A stretch of DNA of 12,723 nucleotides from an uncultured Clostridia bacterium (GTDB taxonomy: Bacteria; Bacillota; Clostridia; TANB77; CAG-508): NCBI GenBank assembly GCA_934167135.1, contig CAKPKI010000042.1, positions 1 through 12,723 on the forward strand, in the 5' to 3' direction. A program made the translations under genes and the position numbers. This document shows, in pieces, positions 1-6,404 of this stretch (position 1 is the first letter of the stretch; the number at the start of each line of letters is the position of its first letter). The notes under the pieces were generated by a model that searched no databases, was not told the origin of the DNA, and saw only the letters and a list, made by a program, of their open reading frames with translations.

Positions 1-80
1 TTTTAGAAATTCTATGCAGTTTTATGGTAAGAGTTCACGATAGTGGAAAGGACCCATAAAACAATTTAGAATTTCTTAAA
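1..80. repeat. long three-tier imperfect inverted repeat (unidentified)
   Basis: The arms AGAAATTCTA (5-14) and TAGAATTTCT (67-76) are perfect complements. Inside them GTTTTATGG (19-27) pairs with CCATAAAAC (54-62). Inside that TTCAC (34-38) can pair with GTGGA (43-47) around a GATA loop. The outermost TTT and AAA (1-3, 78-80) also pair across one mismatch, so the element may continue beyond the left edge. A second hairpin, ATAAGC (88-93) with GCTTAT (112-117), follows. It could be a structured RNA, a transposon or MITE end, or a terminator remnant. I recognise no family, and it is not followed by a clean T-run on either strand. Confidence 0.5.
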
Positions 81-190
81 TTTTGTAATAAGCCGAGGAA
101 TGTAATGAAAAGCTTATATTTCAAGGATTTCTTTTGAAAATTTTATCAAAACCATTATATAGTAACTTGTTTTTATAAAAATAAACTCAA

Positions 191-328
191 TTACTCTTTA
201 TGAAATTCACTTCCTTTTTCTTTACTATAAATTTCATTATCAGCTCGTCCACTAATAATAATACATGCATATATAAAAAGTGTTGTTATGGCTCCAATTA
301 TGTATCCAATTAATATACCTATAAACAT
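191..328 (-). CDS. small single-pass membrane protein, 45 aa (DUF3789-like)
   Basis: A 45-codon ORF starts at ATG (328-326) and ends in TAA (193-191). It opens with a hydrophobic helix of about 26 residues containing two glycine zipper-like spacings (GILIGYIIGA), followed by a charged tail beginning SGRADNEIY and ending FHKE. A short N-terminal transmembrane segment with a polar tail is the layout of the tiny DUF3789-type proteins often found in phages and conjugative elements; I assign that only by general resemblance. The upstream AGAAAGAGAG is a weak ribosome binding site. The same frame stays open for about 31 codons upstream of the ATG but has no normal start codon there. No function can be given. 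It lies next to a VanZ remnant in what looks like mobile-element DNA. Confidence 0.5.
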   Translation of the reverse strand: MFIGILIGYIIGAITTLFIYACIIISGRADNEIYSKEKGSEFHKE

Positions 329-399
329 TATCTTCTCTCTTTCTGTTTTTATTGGATTTTTAAAATCCCTCGGTATATTATATTCATTTTGTAGTATAT

Positions 400-657
400 T
401 TATGTACTTGTCTTTAATTTCTTTTTATTTAAAAATTTATTAAATACTTTATATATCATACAACTAATTATTCCTCCAAATGTATCTATAAGAGTATCTG
501 TAAATTGACCTGTTCTACCATTAACAAATGTTTGATGATATTCATCTGTACAAGCATATATAAAACAAATTATTATTGCAATGATGATGATGATTTACAA
601 TTTTAACTTAAAAAAATTTATTCTTGAAGGCTTTTTTATTGATTCATTTCGCAATTC
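400..657 (-). pseudogene. VanZ-like family protein, decayed C-terminal fragment
   Basis: Reading leftward, the frame that ends in TAA at 402-400 encodes a hydrophobic run (IIIIIAIIICFIYA), then CTDEYHQTFVNGRTGQFTD and TLIDTFGGII, then a lysine-rich tail. This is the hallmark of the VanZ family: DE-x-HQ, F-V-x-GR, and D-x-LID-T-x-G. VanZ-like proteins are small membrane proteins, linked in the type case to teicoplanin resistance. The frame has an in-frame TAA at 597-595, just before the transmembrane segment, and another stop at 660-658. The N-terminal two thirds, including the usual RK-x-x-H-F motif, is not seen. I therefore call it a truncated, broken gene rather than a working one. A sequencing error at 595 would not by itself restore a full-length protein. 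Confidence 0.7.
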
Positions 658-731
658 TTATTTCGTAGTTATATAATTTTATTTTTTAATTTTCAAACTA
701 TACATCCATATATAATCACTTTTTATATTTT

Positions 732-2378
732 TCATTTTTCAATTATTTTTTTTATAATATTTAATATGTACTTATATTCTTCATTTTTTTGTTCACCAAA
801 ATAGTAAATTAAATCATCTTCTAATGCCTCATATCCATATCCAGTTTTATCACTAATTTGCTTTAAATTTTCTTTATTATTTGCAGATTCATGGAAATCT
901 TTTATTTTCTCTCCAAATAATGTATTCAATCTATTTCTGTTATAAATTATATCTTCTGGTATTTTTCCAGGTAAATAATCTACAAATCTCTTATAATATT
1001 CAATATATCTTTTCATTAATATTAATTTTTGCTCATCGTTACATGTCTTTTTCTTTGAATTTCCATCAATCCCGAAATTTAAATTTTTAATTCCTACACT
1101 TTTTTTCAATATATTTGTTAAATATTCTATTGTTATATCTTTTTCGGGTATTAATGATAAATCCTGTATTTCCTTCATTTTTTGATCTCCATCAAATATT
1201 ATATAATGATTATCAATATTGGTTTTTGAATATGTCAAAATTGTGCCACTCTTTATATTGGATGCTCCACCTGGGTAATAATCAACTCGCACTAACTCAT
1301 TCAATTTTTCAATATCGATTATCTTATTAATTATTTTCTTTGCCAACTTATCTTCAACAATAATAAATTTTTGTCCTACACTATTATATTCCAATTCTAA
1401 AAAAGCATTTTTATAAAAGACCTCTTCTTCTATTATTATATTATTTTCATTGTTTCTTTTTAAGCATTTTATTGCAGAAGTAGGCATATTTTCTACAATA
1501 ATAGTAGAATGCGTTGTAATTATAACTTGAAGTTTCTTTGTTTTAATTTGCTTCAAGATATAGTTCATAAATCTTTTTTGAGCACCTGGATGTAGTGATA
1601 CTTCTGGTTCATCTAATAAGATTACACTATTTTCAGGCATTTTTCCTATTTCAAAAATCATACGTGCAATGACAAACTCTCCACTTCCTGCATTATATTC
1701 AACATATTTGTTACTATTTTCCTCAAAAATAACAGTAACTCCAAATGTTCCATTGTAATATCTATGTTTTATTATTTCTATTGTTTTAAAGTTTCTCTGC
1801 AAAATATAGTTAACATTTTCTAATTCTTCTGCATTTAAAAAAACACATCGTTTTTTAGATGATTTAGTTTGTGTATTTTGAATTATCTTTCTTGTTTGTC
1901 TCTTTATATATTTAACATCATCTCTATTATTTCTTACACTTATATTGTCATACATTAATCCCTTATCAATGGCACCTATCATACTTTTTGTTTGAATATA
2001 TTTCAAATTCAATTTCTTTTTAATATCTTCATTTATATTCCAAAGTTCTTCATTTTCGCATTCATATATTATCTCGTTATTAGATAGTTTAAATTTTATT
2101 TTTGTTCCATTAAAATTTCCACTTTCCAATATAATATGAAAAAACTCATTTTTCGTATTATTTTCGAGTAATTTTATTGCTCTCATTATTGTTGTTTTTC
2201 CTGTACCATTCTTTCCTACAATAATTGTTAAAGGAAAGTTGAAGTTTATACTTATATCATTTCCCAATTTATCTAGATTATAGATTTCAATTTTCTCAAT
2301 TTCATTTCTTATTGCATTACTCTTATAGCATTTTTCTATAATTTCTAATGTTTTCTTTATATCTTCCTCAATCATCAC
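732..2378 (-). CDS. OLD-like AAA/ABC ATPase with TOPRIM-type nuclease domain, 548 aa (putative defence protein)
   Basis: Walker A GKNGTGKT is at residues 55-62, an ABC-type signature NAGSGE at 229-234, Walker B VILLDEPE at 252-259 and an H-loop histidine at 290 in ITTHS. After the ATPase comes a TOPRIM-like part: IIVEDKLAKK around 339-348 supplies the conserved acidic residue (E342), a YYPGGAS turn lies at 367-373, and FDGD at 395-398 supplies the D-x-D. About 130 further residues form a C-terminal region I cannot name. This ATPase-then-TOPRIM order is that of OLD-family (overcoming lysogenization defect) nucleases, including GajA of Gabija and relatives of the PARIS proteins, many of which act against phage. 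No UvrD-like helicase (GajB) is adjacent in the window. The start is GTG at 2378 with AAAGG 9 nt upstream; the ATG one codon later is an alternative. It sits next to an ICE-type sigma gene, which fits cargo on a mobile element. Confidence 0.8.
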   Translation of the reverse strand: MMIEEDIKKTLEIIEKCYKSNAIRNEIEKIEIYNLDKLGNDISINFNFPLTIIVGKNGTGKTTIMRAIKLLENNTKNEFFHIILESGNFNGTKIKFKLSNNEIIYECENEELWNINEDIKKKLNLKYIQTKSMIGAIDKGLMYDNISVRNNRDDVKYIKRQTRKIIQNTQTKSSKKRCVFLNAEELENVNYILQRNFKTIEIIKHRYYNGTFGVTVIFEENSNKYVEYNAGSGEFVIARMIFEIGKMPENSVILLDEPEVSLHPGAQKRFMNYILKQIKTKKLQVIITTHSTIIVENMPTSAIKCLKRNNENNIIIEEEVFYKNAFLELEYNSVGQKFIIVEDKLAKKIINKIIDIEKLNELVRVDYYPGGASNIKSGTILTYSKTNIDNHYIIFDGDQKMKEIQDLSLIPEKDITIEYLTNILKKSVGIKNLNFGIDGNSKKKTCNDEQKLILMKRYIEYYKRFVDYLPGKIPEDIIYNRNRLNTLFGEKIKDFHESANNKENLKQISDKTGYGYEALEDDLIYYFGEQKNEEYKYILNIIKKIIEK

Positions 2379-2713
2379 ATAATTTGACCTTTATTGATTT
2401 CATTATATTTATTATTGTTAATATTTTTCCTTGAACCCCTTAACACTGGGAAATCATCAAACGATTGAAAGCTACTTCAATTCAACGAGAATTTCACTCT
2501 TTTGTAGTTCTCACAAGCCTGCCCCCATTGCGTGAGTCTGTTGCTAGGCAGGAGTATCATTATTACTATTATTAATCTTTGCATATTAGGAGCAACCTAA
2601 TTTTATAATCAAATATTAATCGACATGCGTATTTATTAATGTGCTTTTAATAATAGGAATGTATTTGATGAATGTATATAAAATTTTCAAAGATCATAAA
2701 GTTTCTTAGCTTT
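2379..2713. other. gene-free region rich in inverted repeats (possible ICE regulatory or transfer region)
   Basis: No supportable ORF was seen here. Three inverted repeats were noted: CCTGCC (2518-2523) with GGCAGG (2547-2552), lying in a patch with more than half G+C inside an otherwise very AT-rich window; the hairpin ATTAGG-AGCAA-CCTAAT (2585-2601); and a nested set, AATTTTATA (2599-2607) with TATAAAATT (2677-2685) and ATCAAATA (2608-2615) with TATTTGAT (2662-2669). The second and third share bases 2599-2601 and cannot form fully together. The region must also carry whatever promoter drives the ATPase gene, but I found no convincing -35/-10 pair. Clustered hairpins beside an ICE-type gene could be an oriT or a structured leader; this is only a suggestion. 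Confidence 0.4.
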
Positions 2714-2767
2714 AAAAATAAAAGCGAGGAACTTTGAAAGGACTTTATTCCTTTCAATTGTTTCCTC
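2714..2767 (-). terminator. intrinsic terminator of the sigma-like gene
   Basis: On the minus strand, GAGGAA (2767-2762) pairs with TTCCTC (2731-2726). Within that, TTGAAAGGA (2757-2749) pairs with TCCTTTCAA (2742-2734) around a six-base loop. The stem is followed by GC and then TTTTATTTTT (2723-2714, reading leftward). It begins three bases after the stop codon of the sigma-like gene, so it most likely ends that transcript. Confidence 0.8.
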
Positions 2768-2769
2768 AC

Positions 2770-3276
2770 TTAAATCAGAAATCGGAACCTATTTTTTAAA
2801 ATTAATTTATTTTTTTCAAAATAACATTTAATTTTATTTCTTCCTTGTTCTAATGATTTGCGAATCATTCTATCTGAACAATGCTCTAATGTTACTATTT
2901 GAGAAGTTGTTAATTCTTCAAAATAAAACATTTTAATTCTTCTTTTTATAATTTTTGGTAATTCATTAATTGCTTTCATTAAATCTTCATACCTAGATTT
3001 TTTTATAAAGTCATCTTCAACACTACCATAAATAAGATTTGCTCTTTTATATAATGTTTCTTCATACACTTCTGATCTTTCTTTATGTCTTTCATCTTTA
3101 TTCATTTGAGATTTATCTTCTAGTTCAAATTCATTAAAAGCTTCAAATTGTTCTTCTGTAACTTCTACAGTATTCAATATATTTTTTACATCTTTAAATT
3201 CAACATAGTATTTATTATTAATTACTAATAATGTATATGGATTATCTTTACTTTTCTTTCTTTTAGGTCTATTCAC
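2770..3276 (-). CDS. ICE-type sigma-70 family (region 4-like) regulatory protein, 168 aa
   Basis: The N-terminus is basic (NRPKRKKSKDNPY) and is followed by a short beta-rich part. Then comes a conserved block, VEVTEEQFEAFNEFELED (37-54), with QMNKDERH and SEVYEETLYKR. The C-terminal part (about 97-152) reads like sigma region 4: a helical stretch NELPKIIKRRIKMFYFEELT followed by a helix-turn-helix (TSQIVTLEHCSDRMIRKSLEQGRNKIK). Proteins of this type are common in Tn916-like and other conjugative elements of Bacillota and are annotated as sigma-70 family factors; their exact role is usually unknown. The start is GTG at 3276-3274, seven bases after GGAGG (3288-3284). An upstream in-frame TTG at 3294 would place the start before the RBS and is rejected. 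An upstream ORF ends two bases before the GGAGG, suggesting translational coupling. Confidence 0.8.
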   Translation of the reverse strand: MNRPKRKKSKDNPYTLLVINNKYYVEFKDVKNILNTVEVTEEQFEAFNEFELEDKSQMNKDERHKERSEVYEETLYKRANLIYGSVEDDFIKKSRYEDLMKAINELPKIIKRRIKMFYFEELTTSQIVTLEHCSDRMIRKSLEQGRNKIKCYFEKNKLILKNRFRFLI

Positions 3277-3286
3277 CTTTATTCCT

Positions 3287-3317
3287 CCAATCAATCTAAA
3301 TTTTTTAAATTGATTGG
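3287..3317 (-). promoter_or_regulatory. hairpin overlapping the RBS of the sigma-like gene
   Basis: CCAATCAAT (3317-3309 on the minus strand) is a perfect 9-bp complement of ATTGATTGG (3295-3287), with a 13-base AT-rich loop. The downstream arm includes the first two G residues of the GGAGG (3288-3284) used by the sigma-like gene. The TGA of the upstream ORF (3293-3291) lies within the same arm. Ribosomes finishing the upstream ORF would melt the stem and expose the RBS. That mechanism is inferred. Confidence 0.55.
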
Positions 3318-3503
3318 AATAGGTGGACTTCTACACCTAAAAAACGACATTTTTCGCCAAAGAAAAAAGCCAGTCGTAAAAATGTTTTTGTCTTTACAAC
3401 TGACTTTAACATCAAAATTATTTATTTTTTGAGGGTATTTATCCCACGAATATTCAATATAAATAAAGCAAAATAAAATTTTAACATAGTTAAAAACTCT
3501 CAT
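3291..3503 (-). CDS. putative leader ORF, 70 aa, upstream of and coupled to the sigma-like gene
   Basis: The ORF starts at ATG (3503-3501), preceded by GGGAGG at 3520-3515 (11-nt spacing), one of the best ribosome binding sites in the window. It stops at TGA (3293-3291), two bases before the GGAGG of the sigma-like gene. The predicted peptide starts hydrophobic and aromatic (MRVFNYVKILFCFIYIEYSW) and continues as an unremarkable basic sequence resembling no family I know. Its second half is read from DNA that also forms an intrinsic terminator (3362-3405) and two hairpins. This argues for a cis-acting translated leader rather than a functional protein. It may be only partly translated, or be fortuitous despite the strong RBS. 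Confidence 0.4.
   Translation of the reverse strand: MRVFNYVKILFCFIYIEYSWDKYPQKINNFDVKVSCKDKNIFTTGFFLWRKMSFFRCRSPPIPINLKNLD
3344..3377 (-). promoter_or_regulatory. hairpin competing with the leader terminator
   Basis: On the minus-strand RNA, ACGAC (3377-3373) can pair with GUCGU (3348-3344), and inside it UUUUUC can pair with GAAAAA around a UUUGGC loop. The 5' arm lies inside the 3' arm of the terminator at 3362-3405, so the two structures exclude each other. It lies downstream of the terminator stem, so it could form only on transcripts that have already passed it and is not a classical antiterminator. Confidence 0.4.
3362..3405 (-). terminator. intrinsic terminator inside the leader (candidate attenuator)
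   Basis: On the minus strand the 13-base arm AGTCAGTTGTAAA (3405-3393) pairs fully, with two G-U wobbles, with TTTACGACTGGCT (3380-3368). The loop is 12 bases. The stem is followed directly by a T-run (3368-3363). It lies upstream of the sigma-like gene but inside the 70-codon leader ORF. Termination here would stop expression of the sigma-like gene unless the stem is disrupted, for example by a translating ribosome. Confidence 0.7.
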
Positions 3504-3739
3504 AAGGCGAATATCCTCCCTTATGTAGAGCTAATGTTTTATAAGAGCTATCACAAAAGAATTTATTTGTCCTTTGTAACTCTTAATATTAAATTTTATT
3601 TCTTTTTATTCTTTAAATATATTTATAATACATATATCAACTAGCCACCATTATGACATTGCTACTACTTGGGATATATTATAAACTTATTTTCTACAAA
3701 TCCCATCATTTTACGGAAATTTTTTTCAATTTTTTTGTC
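3504..3739 (-). promoter_or_regulatory. promoter and 5' leader region of the sigma-like gene (elements weak or inferred)
   Basis: This AT-rich stretch has no gene and separates the terminator of the polysaccharide operon from the leader ORF. A TATAAT lies at 3683-3678 on the minus strand, but no good -35 is at the right distance. A TTGACA at 3741-3736 has no -10 about 17 bases downstream; a TAAAAT lies about 22 bases on. An imperfect hairpin (AAGAG at 3543-3547 with CTCTT at 3580-3584, plus inner pairing ACAAAAG/CTTTGT) lies just upstream of the leader ORF's RBS. The sequence must contain a promoter if the operon terminator works, but I cannot fix it. Confidence 0.35.
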
Positions 3740-3779
3740 AAAAAAAAGAAGAAGTCTGTCTCGCTAGCCTAACTTCTTC
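3740..3779 (-). terminator. intrinsic terminator at the end of the polysaccharide operon
   Basis: On the minus strand GAAGAAGT (3779-3772) pairs perfectly with ACTTCTTC (3755-3748) across a 16-base loop, followed by eight T (3747-3740). It begins six bases after the stop of the FrhB-family gene and ends the polysaccharide transcription unit. Read from the plus strand it lacks a T-run, so it works in one direction only. Confidence 0.85.
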
Positions 3780-3784
3780 CATCA

Positions 3785-5011
3785 TTATTTTCTTTTGATT
3801 ATATTTCGAATTTTGGGTGGCAATATAAACCACAATTTATAAATAAAATATTTATAACCTAAACTTTTTTTATACCATTTATTTATATTACTAAAATCTT
3901 TACTATCTTTATACATTTCTAAAACACTATCTCTATTTTTTCCTTTTATACTAGACTTAATTAAATTTTGATTATATTTAATTATATTATCATATGGTGT
4001 TTCTTTCAAATAAGTATAATCTTTTATTAAATCCAGTAATTCATATCCATTGTCTGTATTTAGAATTAAACATGATATTCCTTTACTTTTTGAAAAGTGT
4101 TCATCATTTTTTACAAGTTCTGGATATAATTTTTCAAAGCCCCAATAATCTCCCAATGTAATATCTCCTACCCTATCTTTGTTGGAAAATTTACAATTAT
4201 AGCATGACTCTCTAAATATTTCTGTATTTAAAAATAATGTATAATATGAAGATAATTTTGGGTATATTTTTTTATTAGAAATTTTATTGTTTTTTTCTAA
4301 TTCGATTTTTCCTAACAAGCCCCAGCCTTCAGTCTTATCTCTAAATTTAAAATTACATTTATTATATCCTTTATAAATACTCTCAATATAATCATCAAAC
4401 ATTGATTTAGATGGTACTCCATGACATATCAAATCAATTGTATATAAATTTTTTATGTTGCTAATTTTTAATGCAGTTAGATAATTCTTTAAAGATGCTA
4501 CTTGACATGGTGTACCAGAAAATAATACTTTTTTTTCATTATTCAAATCATTCTTAACTTCAGTAAAAGTTGTAGAGGTGTCACTTTGAACATATTTTGA
4601 ACCTTGCAATTTTTTTAAATCACTTAAATTATCTATTCTACTATGTTTTACAATAGGCTTAGATTTCACGAACTTCATCTCACAACCATAGCAAACAAAG
4701 TCTTTTTTTAGGCATTCTTTTGCAATGATATAAAATAGTCCACCTGATGCTGAATTTAAAGTTATATTATCATCTTGAGCTACTGCTGCAAAACATATTT
4801 TGTTCTTATTCAAGTTATTTTCATTTTTGTATAAACATACTTTCTCGCATAAATTACAACCAATACATTTTTCTTTGTTTATTTTTGGATATACATATCC
4901 ATATTCATCCTCACATAACTCTATTGCTTTTCTGGGGCAAATATTAACACAAGCCCCACAACCACAACATTCTGATTTATTTTTAAATACACTTTCTTTA
5001 CTTTTGCCCAA
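3785..5011 (-). CDS. FrhB/FdhB-family iron-sulfur protein (coenzyme F420 hydrogenase/dehydrogenase beta-subunit-like), 408 aa
   Basis: Two ferredoxin motifs open the protein: C15-x2-C18-x2-C21-x3-C25-P and C49-x2-C52-x2-C55-x3-C59, each able to hold a 4Fe-4S cluster, with an additional cysteine at 16. The FrhB/FdhB N- and C-terminal domains follow, recognisable by SASGGLF (87-93), SGTPCQ (165-170), CHGVPS (196-201), C270-x2-C273 and RVGDITLGDYWG (280-291). Family members elsewhere move electrons through flavin and Fe-S centres. Stand-alone forms are common in polysaccharide loci beside pyruvyl transferases, where substrate and reaction are not established. The start is TTG at 5011, with AAGGAG (5027-5022) 10 nt upstream; it overlaps the flippase gene by 14 bases, so translation is probably coupled. 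It is the last gene of the operon. It is presumably cytosolic, with no signal peptide or membrane helix. Confidence 0.85.
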   Translation of the reverse strand: MGKSKESVFKNKSECCGCGACVNICPRKAIELCEDEYGYVYPKINKEKCIGCNLCEKVCLYKNENNLNKNKICFAAVAQDDNITLNSASGGLFYIIAKECLKKDFVCYGCEMKFVKSKPIVKHSRIDNLSDLKKLQGSKYVQSDTSTTFTEVKNDLNNEKKVLFSGTPCQVASLKNYLTALKISNIKNLYTIDLICHGVPSKSMFDDYIESIYKGYNKCNFKFRDKTEGWGLLGKIELEKNNKISNKKIYPKLSSYYTLFLNTEIFRESCYNCKFSNKDRVGDITLGDYWGFEKLYPELVKNDEHFSKSKGISCLILNTDNGYELLDLIKDYTYLKETPYDNIIKYNQNLIKSSIKGKNRDSVLEMYKDSKDFSNINKWYKKSLGYKYFIYKLWFILPPKIRNIIKRK

Positions 5012-6404
5012 TTTTCTTTCTCTCCTTCTTCATAAAAGCAAACATCATATTTATTACGCTTTTATTTAAAACAATTAATAAACAACTATAAACAATATTT
5101 ATTATTGCTCTAATTAGATTATTATTTAAATAGTAAGTTCCGATAGCAACTAGTAGTAAAATAATATATATCCATGTTTTGGAGTATTCTATTTTTATTT
5201 CTACATATTTTTTAATTATATTTTTTCTTAATATACATATAAATAATGTTGAAACTAGAGTAGAAATCGATGCAGCTAATATTCCAAATTTCTTCATTAA
5301 AATTAAATTTATCAATATATTTATTACTGCAGAAGAAATAGTTGTCAATCCTATTAATTTGGTATTCTTATATGCAATTAAAATTCCACTATAAAATTCT
5401 GAAATATTTGAAAACATCATTGCAATTAATAGTATTGGAACATAATAAAATGAATCTATAAATGACTCACTTACAAAAATTCCATATACCCATGGTAAAA
5501 ATAACAATATTAATGTTGCCACTATTAACAATAATTTGATTATTTTTTCAAAAATTTCCGTATAGTATTTATTATCACCTAATTCTACTGAAGCAGATTC
5601 CTTCCATGCTATTGAAAAGAAATTATATACACTTCCCATAGCCTGAGGAAACTTATTTGATACCGAATAAATACCATTAATACTTGAAGAACACATATAA
5701 GTTAACATCACTCTGTCAGATACATTTATAATACTCCAAGAAATACTATTTGGAACTAGTGGAATCGAATATTTAAACATATCTACAAAAAGTTTTTTAT
5801 CGAAATTTTTTATAGAAAAATATTCTTTTATATTTAATTTCATAGCAACAAATAAAATTGCGAAAAATATTCCCATAGAATAAGATATAAATAATCCTGG
5901 AACGCCCAATTTTAATATTAATATTGATATTAAATTAAATACCACCATAAGAACATTCGCAACGAAATTTGATATAGAATATTCTTTTATTTTTCCCAAA
6001 CCTCTTGCAACTGCATTTGAAATTGAATAAAGTACATTAAAAATTATATAAACTATAAAGTATTCTTTATATTCAAAATCAACAAATAAGCAAAATATAA
6101 AATATAAAATGCTAAAACATATTAAACTTAATATGCAAAATATCAGAGTATTAGATATAACTTTTGATTTTTTCTCACTATTTCTATACTCAATTAAATA
6201 TCTAAACATTGATTCTTCAAACAACATAGTTATAAATGGTGTTAAAAAAGTAGCGATTGCTATTAAAGAGTCATAAGTTCCATATTCACCAGTTGAAAGA
6301 TGCGATGTATATAAAGGTAACATTAAAAATACAATTATTTGGCTGCTAAATTTTCCTATTCCTATTATTACCGTATTTAATAAAAGTTTTTTCTTCTTTT
6401 CCAT
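4998..6404 (-). CDS. polysaccharide (O-antigen/capsule repeat unit) flippase, Wzx-like, 468 aa
   Basis: The protein has about 14 hydrophobic helices after a short lysine-rich N-terminus (MEKKKKLLLNTVIIGIGKFS). The first helices contain the usual flippase features: FSSQIIVFLMLPLYTSHLSTGEYGTYD, in which a first helix ends in P-LYT-x-x-L-x-x-x-EYG-x-YD. Conserved positions in the middle (YSIPLVPNSISWSIINVSDRVML) are typical of the polysaccharide synthesis/MATE-like superfamily. Length is normal. Wzx proteins move undecaprenyl-pyrophosphate-linked repeat units across the cytoplasmic membrane for polymerisation by Wzy, which is also present. The ATG (6404-6402) overlaps the stop of the pyruvyl transferase gene by one base, with GAGGAAA just upstream. 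Confidence 0.9.
   Translation of the reverse strand: MEKKKKLLLNTVIIGIGKFSSQIIVFLMLPLYTSHLSTGEYGTYDSLIAIATFLTPFITMLFEESMFRYLIEYRNSEKKSKVISNTLIFCILSLICFSILYFIFCLFVDFEYKEYFIVYIIFNVLYSISNAVARGLGKIKEYSISNFVANVLMVVFNLISILILKLGVPGLFISYSMGIFFAILFVAMKLNIKEYFSIKNFDKKLFVDMFKYSIPLVPNSISWSIINVSDRVMLTYMCSSSINGIYSVSNKFPQAMGSVYNFFSIAWKESASVELGDNKYYTEIFEKIIKLLLIVATLILLFLPWVYGIFVSESFIDSFYYVPILLIAMMFSNISEFYSGILIAYKNTKLIGLTTISSAVINILINLILMKKFGILAASISTLVSTLFICILRKNIIKKYVEIKIEYSKTWIYIILLLVAIGTYYLNNNLIRAIINIVYSCLLIVLNKSVINMMFAFMKKERKKIGQK

Noticed and set aside
1..80. Integron attC site or group II intron domain
   Set aside because: The core-site and domain V consensus patterns are absent, and no integrase or intron-encoded protein is seen.
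881..1330. Plus-strand ORFs of about 70 codons inside the ATPase gene
   Set aside because: They lie antisense to a gene with intact motifs and have no RBS or recognisable product.
732..2378. Complete Gabija or two-gene PARIS system
   Set aside because: No UvrD-like helicase or separate TOPRIM partner gene is present on either side within the window.
3277..3294. TTG at 3294 as start of the sigma-like gene
   Set aside because: The RBS GGAGG lies downstream of that codon; GTG at 3276 is spaced correctly from it.
3713..3741. TTGACA at 3741-3736 as a -35 box
   Set aside because: No acceptable -10 lies 16-18 bases downstream; the nearest TAAAAT is about 22 bases away.
4747..5069. Plus-strand ORFs of 66 and 89 codons over the FrhB-family gene start
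   Set aside because: They are antisense shadows of the ferredoxin-like N-terminus and the flippase end; low-complexity translations with no start signals.
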